Positions 1 to 7,695 of a DNA stretch of 22,942 bases are shown piece by piece; within the stretch, counting starts at the first letter, position 1, and each line of letters begins with the position of its first letter. The stretch is from Bacteroidales bacterium UBA5266 (GTDB lineage: Bacteria; Bacteroidota; Bacteroidia; Bacteroidales; WCHB1-69), in contig DHTG01000047.1 of assembly GCA_002411545.1 (NCBI GenBank), positions 4,666-27,607 of the forward strand. Reading direction: 5' to 3'. The notes below the pieces were generated by a model. It saw only the letters and a program-made list of their open reading frames with translations, did no database searches and was not told the DNA's origin. Both the position numbers and the translations under genes were made by a program.

Positions 1-80
1 GTTGCGGAACAAATAAAATTTGTTGCGGAACAAATGAAACTTTGTTGCGGAACAAATGAAACCTCCTTGCGCAACAAATT
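1..80. repeat. Phased array of short palindromic repeats
   Basis: Four copies of a GTTGCGGAACAAAT-like unit begin at 1, 22, 44 and 66, giving periods of 21, 22 and 22 bp. Copies 2 and 3 sit inside an interrupted palindrome TTTGTT-GCGG-AACAAA, and copy 1 shares its right half. Copy 4 is altered to CTTGCGCAACAAAT, with the perfect palindrome TTGCGCAA at its centre. The spacing is about two helical turns, so all copies would face the same side of the DNA. The array begins at the window edge and may continue to the left. It ends about 120 bp before the predicted icd promoter. Function is unknown; a binding-site array or a REP-like element are both possible. Confidence 0.75.
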
Positions 81-197
81 TAATATTGTTCTCAGAACCT
101 TTTTCGGCAGAAATGAACGTTTCCAATCGACATATGATTTTCGTTACATCTAAGGAGTTTTTATTGAAACATTTCACCGAAAAATATTCATGAACGA

Positions 198-230
198 TTG
201 CTTTTAATATCTTTTAATTTTGTAATTTTG
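198..230 (+). promoter_or_regulatory. Predicted promoter of the isocitrate dehydrogenase gene
   Basis: A perfect Bacteroidota -7 element TAATTTTG lies at 223-230, and a TTG at 198-200 could be the -33 element, with a 22-bp spacer. A second overlapping-register copy, TAATTTTG, lies at 215-222. Transcription would start near 237 and leave a leader of about 25 nt before the ATG at 263. The call rests on motif match and position only. Confidence 0.4.
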
Positions 231-262
231 CCGAAAAAATAAATCATATAAAAGAATTAATT

Positions 263-1456
263 ATGGGTAAGAGAACAATAGTAGCCATGCCGGGAGATGG
301 AATAGGAAAAGTCGTGTTGGAGCAATGCATACGATTACTCAACGCAGCTGGTTTTGATGCCGAATATGTGCATGGAGATATCGGATGGGAATTTTGGTGT
401 AAAGAAGGGAATCCGCTTCCTGACCGTACCATAGCTTTGTTAGAGAAATATAAAATCGGCCTCTTTGGAGCCATCACCTCCAAACCCAAAGATAAAGCAA
501 AATCCGAACTCGATCCTGCTTTGCAAAATCAAGAACTGGTGTATTATAGTCCTATTGTTACGATGCGTCAGCGGTTTAAAATGGATATCTGTATGAGGCC
601 ATGCAAAACCATCAAAGGAAATCCCTTGAATTTTATCCGACGCACCGCCGACGGTGGATTTGAAGAGCCTTTGATTGATGCCATGATTTTCCGTCAAAAT
701 ACAGAAGGTCTTTACGGTGGCATAGAATGGAGCAATGCACCCGACGAAGTGTGGAATGCCATGATGACTCACAAGAAGTTCGTAGCTAATTTTTCAACAC
801 ACCCCCGCAATGAGGTCTTTATCTCAACACGTATATTAACAAAAAAATATACCGAACGTATCCTACGTGCCGCCTTCGATTATGCTAAAGAAAAAGGCTT
901 TGAAGGAATTACCGTTTGCGAAAAACCCAATGTCATTCGCGAGACTTCGGGTATGATGCTCAAATTAGCGCAAGATATAGCTAAAAAAGACTATCCCGGA
1001 ATCAGTGTGTGGGATACAAATATTGATGCGCAAATGATGTGGCTCACTAAGAATCCGGAACATTATAATGTGATAGTTGCCAGCAATATGTTTGGCGATA
1101 TCCTTTCCGATGGCTTTGCCGGATTAGTAGGAGGTTTGGGCTTTGCCAGTTCCGCTCAGTTTGGCGAAGATGGCATTGCCGTGTTTGAACCTACACACGG
1201 CTCGGCACCTAAATATGCATCCTATGAAACACCTATCGTAAACCCCATTGCTATGTTCCAATCTGCCTGCTTGATGTTAGATTATATAGGCGAAAAAACC
1301 ATCGCCCAACGCATTGAAAATGCCATAGCAAAGGTAGTGCTCGAAGGAAAAGTGAGAACATACGATATGATGAAAATGAGCGGATCCCCCCAAGTGATTC
1401 AGAAAGGAGCTGCCTCGACGGTTCAAATAAGTGATGAAATCATAAAATATTTATAA
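263..1456 (+). CDS. icd: Isocitrate/isopropylmalate dehydrogenase family protein, probably isocitrate dehydrogenase
   Basis: This cytoplasmic enzyme would oxidatively decarboxylate isocitrate to 2-oxoglutarate in the TCA cycle. The 397-residue protein opens with MPGDGIG (9-15), the usual start of this beta-decarboxylating dehydrogenase family. Substrate-binding arginines fall at R102, R112 and in RQNTEG (144-149). The catalytic lysine is probably K221 (CEKPN), and metal-binding aspartates are D255, D279 and D283 (MFGDILSDGFAG). The coenzyme loop EPTHGSAPKYA (309-319) has K317-Y318, which match the lysine-tyrosine pair of E. coli IDH that favours NADP over NAD. The stretch around 70-100 (ITSKP, SELDPALQ) departs from textbook IDHs. 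Isopropylmalate dehydrogenase or tartrate dehydrogenase are alternatives, but no leu genes are nearby and the K-Y pair argues for IDH. The yqgE-type gene follows after 22 bp and may be cotranscribed. Confidence 0.85.
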   Translation: MGKRTIVAMPGDGIGKVVLEQCIRLLNAAGFDAEYVHGDIGWEFWCKEGNPLPDRTIALLEKYKIGLFGAITSKPKDKAKSELDPALQNQELVYYSPIVTMRQRFKMDICMRPCKTIKGNPLNFIRRTADGGFEEPLIDAMIFRQNTEGLYGGIEWSNAPDEVWNAMMTHKKFVANFSTHPRNEVFISTRILTKKYTERILRAAFDYAKEKGFEGITVCEKPNVIRETSGMMLKLAQDIAKKDYPGISVWDTNIDAQMMWLTKNPEHYNVIVASNMFGDILSDGFAGLVGGLGFASSAQFGEDGIAVFEPTHGSAPKYASYETPIVNPIAMFQSACLMLDYIGEKTIAQRIENAIAKVVLEGKVRTYDMMKMSGSPQVIQKGAASTVQISDEIIKYL

Positions 1457-1478
1457 TAACTTATTTATATTAAAAAAG

Positions 1479-2057
1479 ATGGAAGATCTTTTACGAATAA
1501 AACACACCGCCCATACACTTAAAGCCGGTAATGTGTTGATTAGTGTCCCCTTTATGGGCGATTCTTATTTCGATCGTACGCTCGTTTTGCTTATCGATCA
1601 TAATCCGGAAGGATCTTTTGGTTTGATATTGAATAAAAAAATAAATCAAATACCTTTAAAATTCGTAAAAACCGATATCAAAAAGAAGTTGCAAGTATAC
1701 AACGGCGGACCGGTCGAATTGAATCATTTGTTCTTTCTGCATACCTACGGATCCCTTATGGGGGAAAATACCTATATAAGTGATGGAGTTTCATTTGGTG
1801 GACAAGAATCGGAATTGGTAGCTTTGATGAAGGATAATCTATTGGATGAAAATAACATTCGTTTTTATTTAGGCTACGCCGGATGGAGTGCCGGTCAGTT
1901 AGAGCAGGAAATCAAAGCAGATATGTGGGTGATAGGCGCTTTCAGAAAGGATTTAGCCTTTGCCGATACCGTCAATGTATGGCGTATGGCGGTTGCTGAT
2001 TTAGGAAACGACTATACGCATTGGCTGCAATTTCCCGATAAGGCGTACTATAATTAG
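1479..2057 (+). CDS. YqgE/AlgH family protein (DUF179)
   Basis: This 192-residue protein of unknown biochemical function belongs to the YqgE/AlgH family, a soluble single-domain family of about 185-190 residues. The family signature is clear: an N-terminal segment on presenting a gene product that is 'stored' and then DRTLVLLIDHNPEGSFGLILN near residues 33-52, a GGPV turn around 76-79, and a C-terminal GYAGWSAGQLEQEI segment around 132-145. AlgH was named for an alginate effect in Pseudomonas, but that role does not carry over to other phyla. The start follows the dehydrogenase stop by 22 bp of AT-rich DNA without a Shine-Dalgarno sequence, as is common in this phylum. A strong terminator lies 41 bp downstream of the stop. 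Confidence 0.88.
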   Translation: MEDLLRIKHTAHTLKAGNVLISVPFMGDSYFDRTLVLLIDHNPEGSFGLILNKKINQIPLKFVKTDIKKKLQVYNGGPVELNHLFFLHTYGSLMGENTYISDGVSFGGQESELVALMKDNLLDENNIRFYLGYAGWSAGQLEQEIKADMWVIGAFRKDLAFADTVNVWRMAVADLGNDYTHWLQFPDKAYYN

Positions 2058-2097
2058 TATATCTACATCTACTTAAACCCTATTTTTTTATAAGACC

Positions 2098-2139
2098 AAT
2101 AAGCATATATATGTTTCGATGTATATGCTTATTTTTTTT
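2098..2139 (+). terminator. Rho-independent terminator after the yqgE-type gene
   Basis: The arms 2098-2112 and 2119-2133 form a 15-bp stem (AATAAGCATATA paired with TATATGCTTATT plus three further pairs, one a T-G wobble) around the loop GTTTCG. On the + strand a run of eight T follows (2132-2139). The minus strand has no comparable T tract, so the element mainly serves the plus-strand pair icd-yqgE, although the hairpin also sits between convergent genes. Confidence 0.85.
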
Positions 2140-2158
2140 ATTTGATGTATGCCGCTAT

Positions 2159-3043
2159 TTATAAGATATTTGCTAATTGTTCTTTGATTTTTTCGAGTTC
2201 ATCTTTCATTTGGACCACTCGTTTTTGTATGTTGGCATCCAAAGATTTTGAACCTAAAGTATTAATCTCTCTGCCAATTTCTTGACATATAAAGGCCAAT
2301 TTTTTCCCGTTTGAATTGTTTTCTCTCATAGTCTCAATAAAATATTGACAATGTTGGGCTAATCTTACTTTTTCTTCCGTAAAATCGAGTTTTTCCAAGT
2401 AGAAAATCAATTCTTGTTCAAAACGATTGGTGTCGAAATTAGCCATTTGATCGGAATATTCGTGAAAAGATTTCATCAACCGACTTTTAACAGACTGTAT
2501 TCTTTCACTTTCAAAGGGTTCCACTTCTTTTAAAAGCGTAAGGATACCAGTGATGTGTAATTCGAATTCCGTTTCAAGTATTTTTCCTTCTTTTTGACGG
2601 CTCTCGTTTGTTAAACGACAGGCTTCTTTTATAACATTTTGTAATATAGACCAATCTTCTTCAATTGTATCGGGCTGGGAACTTACCATCACATCGGGCA
2701 CTTTCATGGCTATCGATAAGATTTGTGCATCGTCGGTGTGTATGGACAGTTCTTTGGAAATTTGCTTTAAATCATGGAATATTTTCTTTACAAGTGTACT
2801 ATCAATGGCATAATTCACATCGCTTTCGTTGTCGTACGCAATAGTAATGCTGCAATCAATTTTTCCTCTTTCCAAGAGGAAGTTAATCAATTTGCGGATT
2901 TCGTTTTCTTTGTCCCTACATTCAATAGGCAGTTTAGTGCTAAAATCGAATTGTTTGGCATTGATGCTTTTAATTTCAACAGTAAATGTTTTATGTTGCG
3001 ATTTGAAAGAATAGGCGCCAAACCCGGTCATTGATTTTATCAT
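2159..3043 (-). CDS. yicC: YicC/YloC family endoribonuclease
   Basis: This 294-residue protein opens with MIKSMTGFGAY, the hallmark of the YicC-like N-terminal domain. It ends with the DUF1732 domain, whose signature is readable as GKKLAFICQEIGREINTLG near 246-264. Length matches the family (about 290). E. coli YicC has been described as an endoribonuclease acting on small RNAs; extending that activity here is inference by homology. Residues 265-294 are charged and predicted helical. The gene is last in a minus-strand run: rsmD ends 20 bp before this start and no promoter motif is evident in the gap, so cotranscription with rsmD, the DUF3822 gene and the pilin-like gene is likely. Confidence 0.9.
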   Translation of the reverse strand: MIKSMTGFGAYSFKSQHKTFTVEIKSINAKQFDFSTKLPIECRDKENEIRKLINFLLERGKIDCSITIAYDNESDVNYAIDSTLVKKIFHDLKQISKELSIHTDDAQILSIAMKVPDVMVSSQPDTIEEDWSILQNVIKEACRLTNESRQKEGKILETEFELHITGILTLLKEVEPFESERIQSVKSRLMKSFHEYSDQMANFDTNRFEQELIFYLEKLDFTEEKVRLAQHCQYFIETMRENNSNGKKLAFICQEIGREINTLGSKSLDANIQKRVVQMKDELEKIKEQLANIL

Positions 3044-3063
3044 AATACGTAAAATTAAATAAA

Positions 3064-3603
3064 TTATAAATTTTCGGCAAATATACTGAAATTGACTTTG
3101 CCATACTTACGGTGTTGGTAGAATTTATCATACGTCTTATATTCAATAGTCTTCGGATGTTCAATGATTAGAAATCCATCCGGGAGGAGCAATTTATTTT
3201 CAAAAATAAGGGTAGGGAGTAGGTTGAATTCCGTCCAGTCATAAGGTGGATCGGCAAAAATGATGTGATATTTTTGTCGGGTTTGTCTGATATAATTCAA
3301 GGCTTCTTGATTTATAGTATGGATGTTTTCGAAATGTAGCTTAGTAGCAGTGCTTTTAATAAACTGTGTACAAGCTTGATGCTTGTCAACCGACACAACG
3401 GATAAGGCGCCGCGTGCGGCAAACTCATAGCTGATATTGCCGGTACCGGCAAACAAATCTAAAACATGTATGGCGTCGAAGTGAAAGAAATTATATAAGA
3501 TGTTAAACAAACTTTCCTTTCCTATATCGGTTGTAGGACGTACGGGTAGGTTTTGAGGTGCAATGATGTGTTTTCCCTTGTGGTTGCCACTGATGATTCG
3601 CAT
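3064..3603 (-). CDS. rsmD: 16S rRNA (guanine966-N2)-methyltransferase RsmD
   Basis: The enzyme methylates N2 of G966 in 16S rRNA using S-adenosylmethionine, acting on the assembled small subunit in E. coli. The 179-residue protein starts MRIISGNHKGK, followed by the conserved RPTTDIGKESLFNIL (22-36). The SAM-binding motif I is DLFAGTGN (49-56), and the amino-methyltransferase motif IV is DPPY (118-121). Length is normal for RsmD. It starts 2 bp after the DUF3822 gene ends. An rsmD/DUF3822 neighbourhood is one I recall as frequent in Bacteroidales. Confidence 0.95.
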   Translation of the reverse strand: MRIISGNHKGKHIIAPQNLPVRPTTDIGKESLFNILYNFFHFDAIHVLDLFAGTGNISYEFAARGALSVVSVDKHQACTQFIKSTATKLHFENIHTINQEALNYIRQTRQKYHIIFADPPYDWTEFNLLPTLIFENKLLLPDGFLIIEHPKTIEYKTYDKFYQHRKYGKVNFSIFAENL

Positions 3604-3605
3604 AG

Positions 3606-4418
3606 TTAAAGGATTATATCACTAAAATAGTGATAGTTGTCTAGTTCGGATGAGTTTGTTTGTTTTAGAATGGATAGATTTTTTATGTATTTTTTTGTTA
3701 AACTGAATATAGGGGATTGTTCTTCTATATTGCCGCAGATATAAAGAAATACGGGCTCGGAAGAGGGGTAGATTTTACGTAAAAAATCAACAGTATAGTA
3801 AACAAAGTCCGATTCCTTGGTGAAGTTCAATCCATTTGCTCCTAAAAAATTGTGATTATGCGATGCTAAGATGGTGAAATGCATGTTTTCAATGAAAATC
3901 AGGGCGGTGTTTTCCTTTTCTTGGATGCGGGATAGTAATGTAAATAGTGTTGAAATATGTGTTTTGATTTCAAATTCAGGTAATAATGATTGTATAGAGC
4001 CTAACAATGTTTGATTGCATTTCGTAAGGTTATATAATTCATATACATCAACGAACTCAGGGCAAGCTTTTCCTTGTGGGTCTTCAGGATATATCAAGGA
4101 AAGGATGTGGTTTATTTCCTTTTCTTCGTAATACTCTTTGGGAATTTGGGTATTTGATTTCGTATAAATATAAAATACATTCTTTTGACAAGGAATGTTC
4201 AATTTATTATTTATTTCGGAGATCCATGAAACAATCTCATTCTCTTTGAGACTAGGGTCAATGTTATATGTATTGATAAGATGTATCTCTTTTGTTTCAG
4301 GATGATAAATAGCAATGGTGCATACGTTGGATGTTAATCGTATGGATTTAATGCATGCAGATGCATCCACTTTTTCGATGGAATTGACATACTGAAAAGA
4401 AGGGATCAACGTGTCCAT
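3606..4418 (-). CDS. DUF3822 family protein
   Basis: A 270-residue soluble protein with no signal peptide or membrane segment. I recognise it as DUF3822 from length, overall pattern and position next to rsmD; the function is unknown. It reads as two similar halves. Residues 18-110 begin with strands (IKSIRLTSNVCTIAIYHP) and residues 140-265 show IQSLLPEFEIKTHISTLFTLL, a strand run TALIFIENMHFTILAS, then VFLYICGNIEE near 223-233. This duplicated strand/helix layout resembles actin-fold proteins such as PilM or GspL, but I see no clear nucleotide-binding motif, so that is a hypothesis. It lies 3 bp after a membrane-anchored pilin-like protein, which makes an assembly-platform role worth testing. 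Confidence 0.75.
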   Translation of the reverse strand: MDTLIPSFQYVNSIEKVDASACIKSIRLTSNVCTIAIYHPETKEIHLINTYNIDPSLKENEIVSWISEINNKLNIPCQKNVFYIYTKSNTQIPKEYYEEKEINHILSLIYPEDPQGKACPEFVDVYELYNLTKCNQTLLGSIQSLLPEFEIKTHISTLFTLLSRIQEKENTALIFIENMHFTILASHNHNFLGANGLNFTKESDFVYYTVDFLRKIYPSSEPVFLYICGNIEEQSPIFSLTKKYIKNLSILKQTNSSELDNYHYFSDIIL

Positions 4419-4421
4419 GGT

Positions 4422-5093
4422 TTATTGCCAGTTACCATCGGTTGAGGCTTCGGTCATGGAACCTAAAATAACATCGGTTACATAATCCTTATAATCATAA
4501 TTAGGTCCTAAGAATTGGTCTTGTAAATTATTATATATCAGTCGACGAATGAAGGAACCTGTGATGTGCGGGTCGTCATTTAGATTTTTTAAGTATTGTG
4601 ATTTTAATGCCTTTACTTCATAAACATGTACGGCAATATTGCCTCTAACAATAGTATCTGCATCAATTAAAAATTGCTCATTGGTATATGGAACTATGTC
4701 GAAGGTGTTAATGTCTAAATTGGGAATAGATTTCATGAGTTCTTCTTTTGCGCTAACTACAACCGTGTCGCGACGGACGATTTTTAATTTAATAGCTTCT
4801 GCTTCGGTAAGTGTATCGGGCACATGTCCTTCTTTTACAACAATACGCATCTTGCCTTCGTTCCAAAATGATTTTAGTTGATCGAAATTCTTTGCATAGG
4901 AACCGTATTCATTTTTATAAAATGCTTGTAAGGTACGTATGTCTTCTAATTTACGGATTACCTCTTTTTTACGGGTTTCATAAATCACATTGAACTTTTG
5001 TGGTCGTGATATGGAACGGTAAACTAATAAGGTAAGAATAATGATTCCTAAAATTAATAAAACTTGTATTAATGTATACTTAACGTTTTTCAT
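4422..5093 (-). CDS. Membrane-anchored hypothetical protein, pilin-like N-terminal helix
   Basis: I do not recognise a named family. The 223-residue protein has a single hydrophobic segment at about residues 8-26 (LIQVLLILGIIILTLLVYR), with lysines before it and basic residues after, so it should be anchored in the inner membrane with the C-terminal 195 residues in the periplasm. Residues 40-76 (ETRKKEVIRKLEDIRTLQ, then YKNEYGSYAKNFDQL) resemble the alpha1-C region of type II/IV pseudopilins, in which a KL-x-DIR-x-x-Q-x-x-Y helix is followed by a Gly-x-Tyr turn. The prepilin peptidase motif (G/A followed by F-x-x-x-E) is missing. It is first in the operon with DUF3822, rsmD and yicC and has a candidate promoter about 70 bp upstream. 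The resemblance to pilins is seen in the sequence; the function is unknown. Confidence 0.8.
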   Translation of the reverse strand: MKNVKYTLIQVLLILGIIILTLLVYRSISRPQKFNVIYETRKKEVIRKLEDIRTLQAFYKNEYGSYAKNFDQLKSFWNEGKMRIVVKEGHVPDTLTEAEAIKLKIVRRDTVVVSAKEELMKSIPNLDINTFDIVPYTNEQFLIDADTIVRGNIAVHVYEVKALKSQYLKNLNDDPHITGSFIRRLIYNNLQDQFLGPNYDYKDYVTDVILGSMTEASTDGNWQ

Positions 5094-5166
5094 ATTTTTT
5101 TATAATTATGATTTCGAACTAATTATTTTATTTAAATCAGTGAGATATTCTTTATTTTTAATGATG

Positions 5167-5174
5167 CAAATGTA
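5167..5174 (-). promoter_or_regulatory. Predicted promoter (-7 element) of the pilin-like/DUF3822/rsmD/yicC operon
   Basis: Read on the minus strand this is TACATTTG, a perfect TAnnTTTG. No clear TTTG occurs at the expected -33 distance. Transcription would start near 5160, leaving a leader of about 65 nt. The rest of the 172-bp gap (5094-5265) is AT-rich, and I see no convincing hairpin terminator for the upstream anmK transcript in it. Confidence 0.4.
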
Positions 5175-5265
5175 CAAAAAATTATCTTTAATTAAACCTT
5201 AATTCACTACATTATTTTAAATGAATTTATATTGCTTATACATCCAGTCAATGTTTGCCTTGATT

Positions 5266-6336
5266 TTAGTTTATATAATATATGCAACCACCGCAATTGT
5301 CTTTTGTGGCTCCCGTGACACTTTGTAAACAATTATTTTGATGATGTATACGCAATAAGCCTAAAAATGCAAAAATCAATGCTTCTTTATAATCGATGAT
5401 TTTTTCATCGGGCAATGTCAATAGGGTAGAAGAAACATAGGACGATAAGCGTTCAACTAAGAACACATTTTTAGCTCCACCACCGCTTAATAATACATTT
5501 TTTAATTGATGGTTATTTATGATAGTACCGATTTGGTAAGTAATGTGTTCGACTAAAGTACGAAGTATATTTTCCGTAGTATCGGGATATGTTTTAAGTA
5601 AGGGAAGGATAATTCTATCAATCCATTCTTTTCCTAAAGATTTTGGGGGTGTTTTTTTATAATATTCAAGTTTGTTAAGAGCAGATAATACATCATTGTT
5701 GACTTGTCCTTTCCGAGCAATAAGACCGTTTTTGTCAAAAGCAACACCTTTTTGTAAGGCAAAATGATTCAGTAAGATATTTACAGGAGATGTATCGAAT
5801 GCCAGGCGTTGATTTCCAAAGTCGAATGAAATATTTCCAAAACCTCCCAAATTTAAACAAGCATCATATTCACTAAAAAGCAATTTATCGCCTATGGGTA
5901 CGAGCGGAGCACCTTGACCGCTTAAGGCAACATCCAAAGAACGAAAATCGCATATGGTTGGGATACCGCATGTTGCTGCTATGGAAGCACCATCCCCAAT
6001 TTGAACCGTGATTTGATTCTCCGGTTGGTGGAAGATGGTATGTCCGTGTGAGGCTACATAATCGGCGTGTAGTTGGTGGGTTTGTATGAATTGCTTTACC
6101 ATATCGCCCAACAAATGCCCGTAAGCAATATGGGTAGAGGCAAAGCTAAAAGCGTCGGATATTGCCAGGTTTTGTAAACGTTTCACCCATACGTCGGAAT
6201 AACTGTATGTTTCAGCTTGTATGATTTCATAATGCCAAGTTTGTTCTTTTTGTGTGAATCGGCATAAGGCTAAATCGACACCATCTAATGAAGTCCCCGA
6301 CATGATTCCGATAATATGAAATACTTGTCTTTGCAT
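5266..6336 (-). CDS. anmK: Anhydro-N-acetylmuramic acid kinase AnmK
   Basis: AnmK phosphorylates and opens 1,6-anhydro-MurNAc to MurNAc-6-phosphate during peptidoglycan recycling in the cytoplasm. The 356-residue protein has the ASKHA-type phosphate motif GIMSGTSLDGVDLA (10-23). It also has SHGHTIFHQP (94-103), a QIGDGASIAATCGIPTICDFR stretch, SGQGAPLVP, LNLGGFGNIS, and the C-terminal LLSGGGAKN motif. The usual FDTGPGN sequence reads FDTSPVN, a variant I associate with Bacteroidota AnmK. Length is close to the usual 350-370. The start codon follows the murF stop directly (6336/6337), so the two are almost certainly cotranscribed, coupling cell-wall precursor synthesis with recycling. Confidence 0.93.
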   Translation of the reverse strand: MQRQVFHIIGIMSGTSLDGVDLALCRFTQKEQTWHYEIIQAETYSYSDVWVKRLQNLAISDAFSFASTHIAYGHLLGDMVKQFIQTHQLHADYVASHGHTIFHQPENQITVQIGDGASIAATCGIPTICDFRSLDVALSGQGAPLVPIGDKLLFSEYDACLNLGGFGNISFDFGNQRLAFDTSPVNILLNHFALQKGVAFDKNGLIARKGQVNNDVLSALNKLEYYKKTPPKSLGKEWIDRIILPLLKTYPDTTENILRTLVEHITYQIGTIINNHQLKNVLLSGGGAKNVFLVERLSSYVSSTLLTLPDEKIIDYKEALIFAFLGLLRIHHQNNCLQSVTGATKDNCGGCIYYIN

Positions 6337-7617
6337 TTAAAAATAATCTAACATCCGTTCCATTTGCATCGTTCGGGAGCCTTTCACTAAAATCATGGCA
6401 TGATATAACTTTTTGGCGGTAATAATCTCTGCTGCTTTTTCCATGCTTTCTATTGACCAACCTTTGGGATGTTCTGTTTTTGCAAACTCGGGTCCTATCA
6501 AGAAAACAGACGAAAAATTATAGGTCTTTATTAAATCGACCATGGATTGATGTTCTTGTATGCTATCTGCACCAAGTTCTTTCATGTCGCCCAATAGTAG
6601 AATTTTATAGTCATGTTTGATGTGAGCAAAATTTTTAATGGCCTGTATCATACTCGAAGGATTCGCATTGTAGGCATCTAAAATAAATGTATTACTCCCT
6701 TTGTGTAATATCTGTGAACGACCGTTGGTAGGGATATAGGAGGAAATAGCCTGTTGAATGTCAGAGATAGGTACTTTGAAATATTGACCTACAGCTATTG
6801 CTGCCATGATATTGCTGAAATTATATGCCCCAACTAAGTGTGTAGATAGTAGTGTGTTTGTTTGTGGCAAAAATACTTTGCATTTCATATCATCGGGAAT
6901 AACTTTGCCGTAATAATCTGCCTCCGGTGATGAACCGTAAGTGATTTGAGGAATGTTCTTCCCGTGTTCCATAAGCAAAGTGTCATCTATATGTATGAAA
7001 ATCTTTCCTTTTGATTCTTGTACGGATCTGTACAAGGCTGTTTTGGTTTCGATGATGGTTTCTATGTTTCGAAATCCTTCGAGATGAGCTTTGCCAATAT
7101 TGGTAATAATTCCAAAATTGGGCAATGCAATTTGGCATAAATCTTTAATTTCATGGGCGTGATTAGCACCCATTTCTACTACAGCTATTTCTACTTCTTT
7201 ATGGATAGATAATAAGGTCAAAGGTACTCCAATGTGATTGTTTAAATTCCCTTTTGTCGCTAAGACCGTATATTTCTTAGATAAGACCGTTTTAATTAGT
7301 TCTTTCGTACTTGTTTTTCCATTGGTTCCTGTTATGCCAAGGATAGGAATATGCCATTGTTTACGATGATAGTGTGCTAAATCTTGCAATGTTTGTAAGA
7401 CATTATTCACAAGAATACATTGTGGATTTATGGCATATGCTTCTTCATCAACAATTACATAAGCGGCTCCTTTTTTCAGTGCATCGGAAGCAAAGGTATT
7501 TCCATTGAAATGTTCCCCTTTTAAACAAAAGAAAAGACAATTTTTTTTAATATGTCTTGTGTCTGTACATATTTCCGAATGTTGGCTGTAAATACGATAA
7601 ATATCTTCTATTGACAT
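6337..7617 (-). CDS. murF: UDP-N-acetylmuramoyl-tripeptide--D-alanyl-D-alanine ligase MurF
   Basis: MurF adds D-Ala-D-Ala to the UDP-MurNAc-tripeptide, the last cytoplasmic step of peptidoglycan precursor synthesis, using ATP. Three Mur ligase domains are readable in the 426-residue product. The N-terminal domain has the CTDTRHIKKNCLFFCLKGE segment (17-35). The central domain has the P-loop GITGTNGKTS (94-103) and VVEMGANHAHEI. The C-terminal domain has LDAYNANPSSM and LLGDMKELG. I chose the ATG at 7617 (MSIEDIYRIY) instead of the in-frame ATG at 7662. The family starts here, and the upstream 15 codons lie inside a terminator hairpin. Its 3' end abuts anmK. The gene is next to gldJ, an association I recall from flavobacteria as well. 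Confidence 0.93.
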   Translation of the reverse strand: MSIEDIYRIYSQHSEICTDTRHIKKNCLFFCLKGEHFNGNTFASDALKKGAAYVIVDEEAYAINPQCILVNNVLQTLQDLAHYHRKQWHIPILGITGTNGKTSTKELIKTVLSKKYTVLATKGNLNNHIGVPLTLLSIHKEVEIAVVEMGANHAHEIKDLCQIALPNFGIITNIGKAHLEGFRNIETIIETKTALYRSVQESKGKIFIHIDDTLLMEHGKNIPQITYGSSPEADYYGKVIPDDMKCKVFLPQTNTLLSTHLVGAYNFSNIMAAIAVGQYFKVPISDIQQAISSYIPTNGRSQILHKGSNTFILDAYNANPSSMIQAIKNFAHIKHDYKILLLGDMKELGADSIQEHQSMVDLIKTYNFSSVFLIGPEFAKTEHPKGWSIESMEKAAEIITAKKLYHAMILVKGSRTMQMERMLDYF

Positions 7618-7626
7618 ATATGTATT

Positions 7627-7675
7627 TTTTTTATAAAAAATAAATCCTTCCTTGGTAAGCAAGGGAGGATTTATT
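7627..7675 (-). terminator. Rho-independent terminator downstream of gldJ, immediately upstream of murF
   Basis: Arms 7639-7654 and 7660-7675 form a 16-bp stem with one mismatch (7649/7665) around a 5-nt loop. Read on the minus strand the stem starts AATAAATCCTCCCTTG and ends with ATTTATT, running into further T residues (TTTTATAA). It begins 20 bp after the gldJ stop and ends about 20 bp before the murF start. It should stop porP-gldJ transcripts, so murF needs read-through or a promoter overlapping the hairpin. Confidence 0.8.
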
Positions 7676-7695
7676 CTATCTAGGGTTACAAGTTA

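Noticed and set aside
1..80. CRISPR array
   Set aside because: Repeat units are about 16 bp with only 5-6 bp between them, and no cas genes are in the window.
168..193. A tiny frame starting TTG at 164 after AAGGAG (157-162), encoding MKHFTEKYS
   Set aside because: Only nine codons, a non-ATG start, no conservation to cite, and Shine-Dalgarno sequences are not generally used in this phylum.
7618..7662. Longer murF version starting at 7662
   Set aside because: The extra 15 codons lie within the terminator hairpin and do not match the MurF family start; MSIEDIY at 7617 does.
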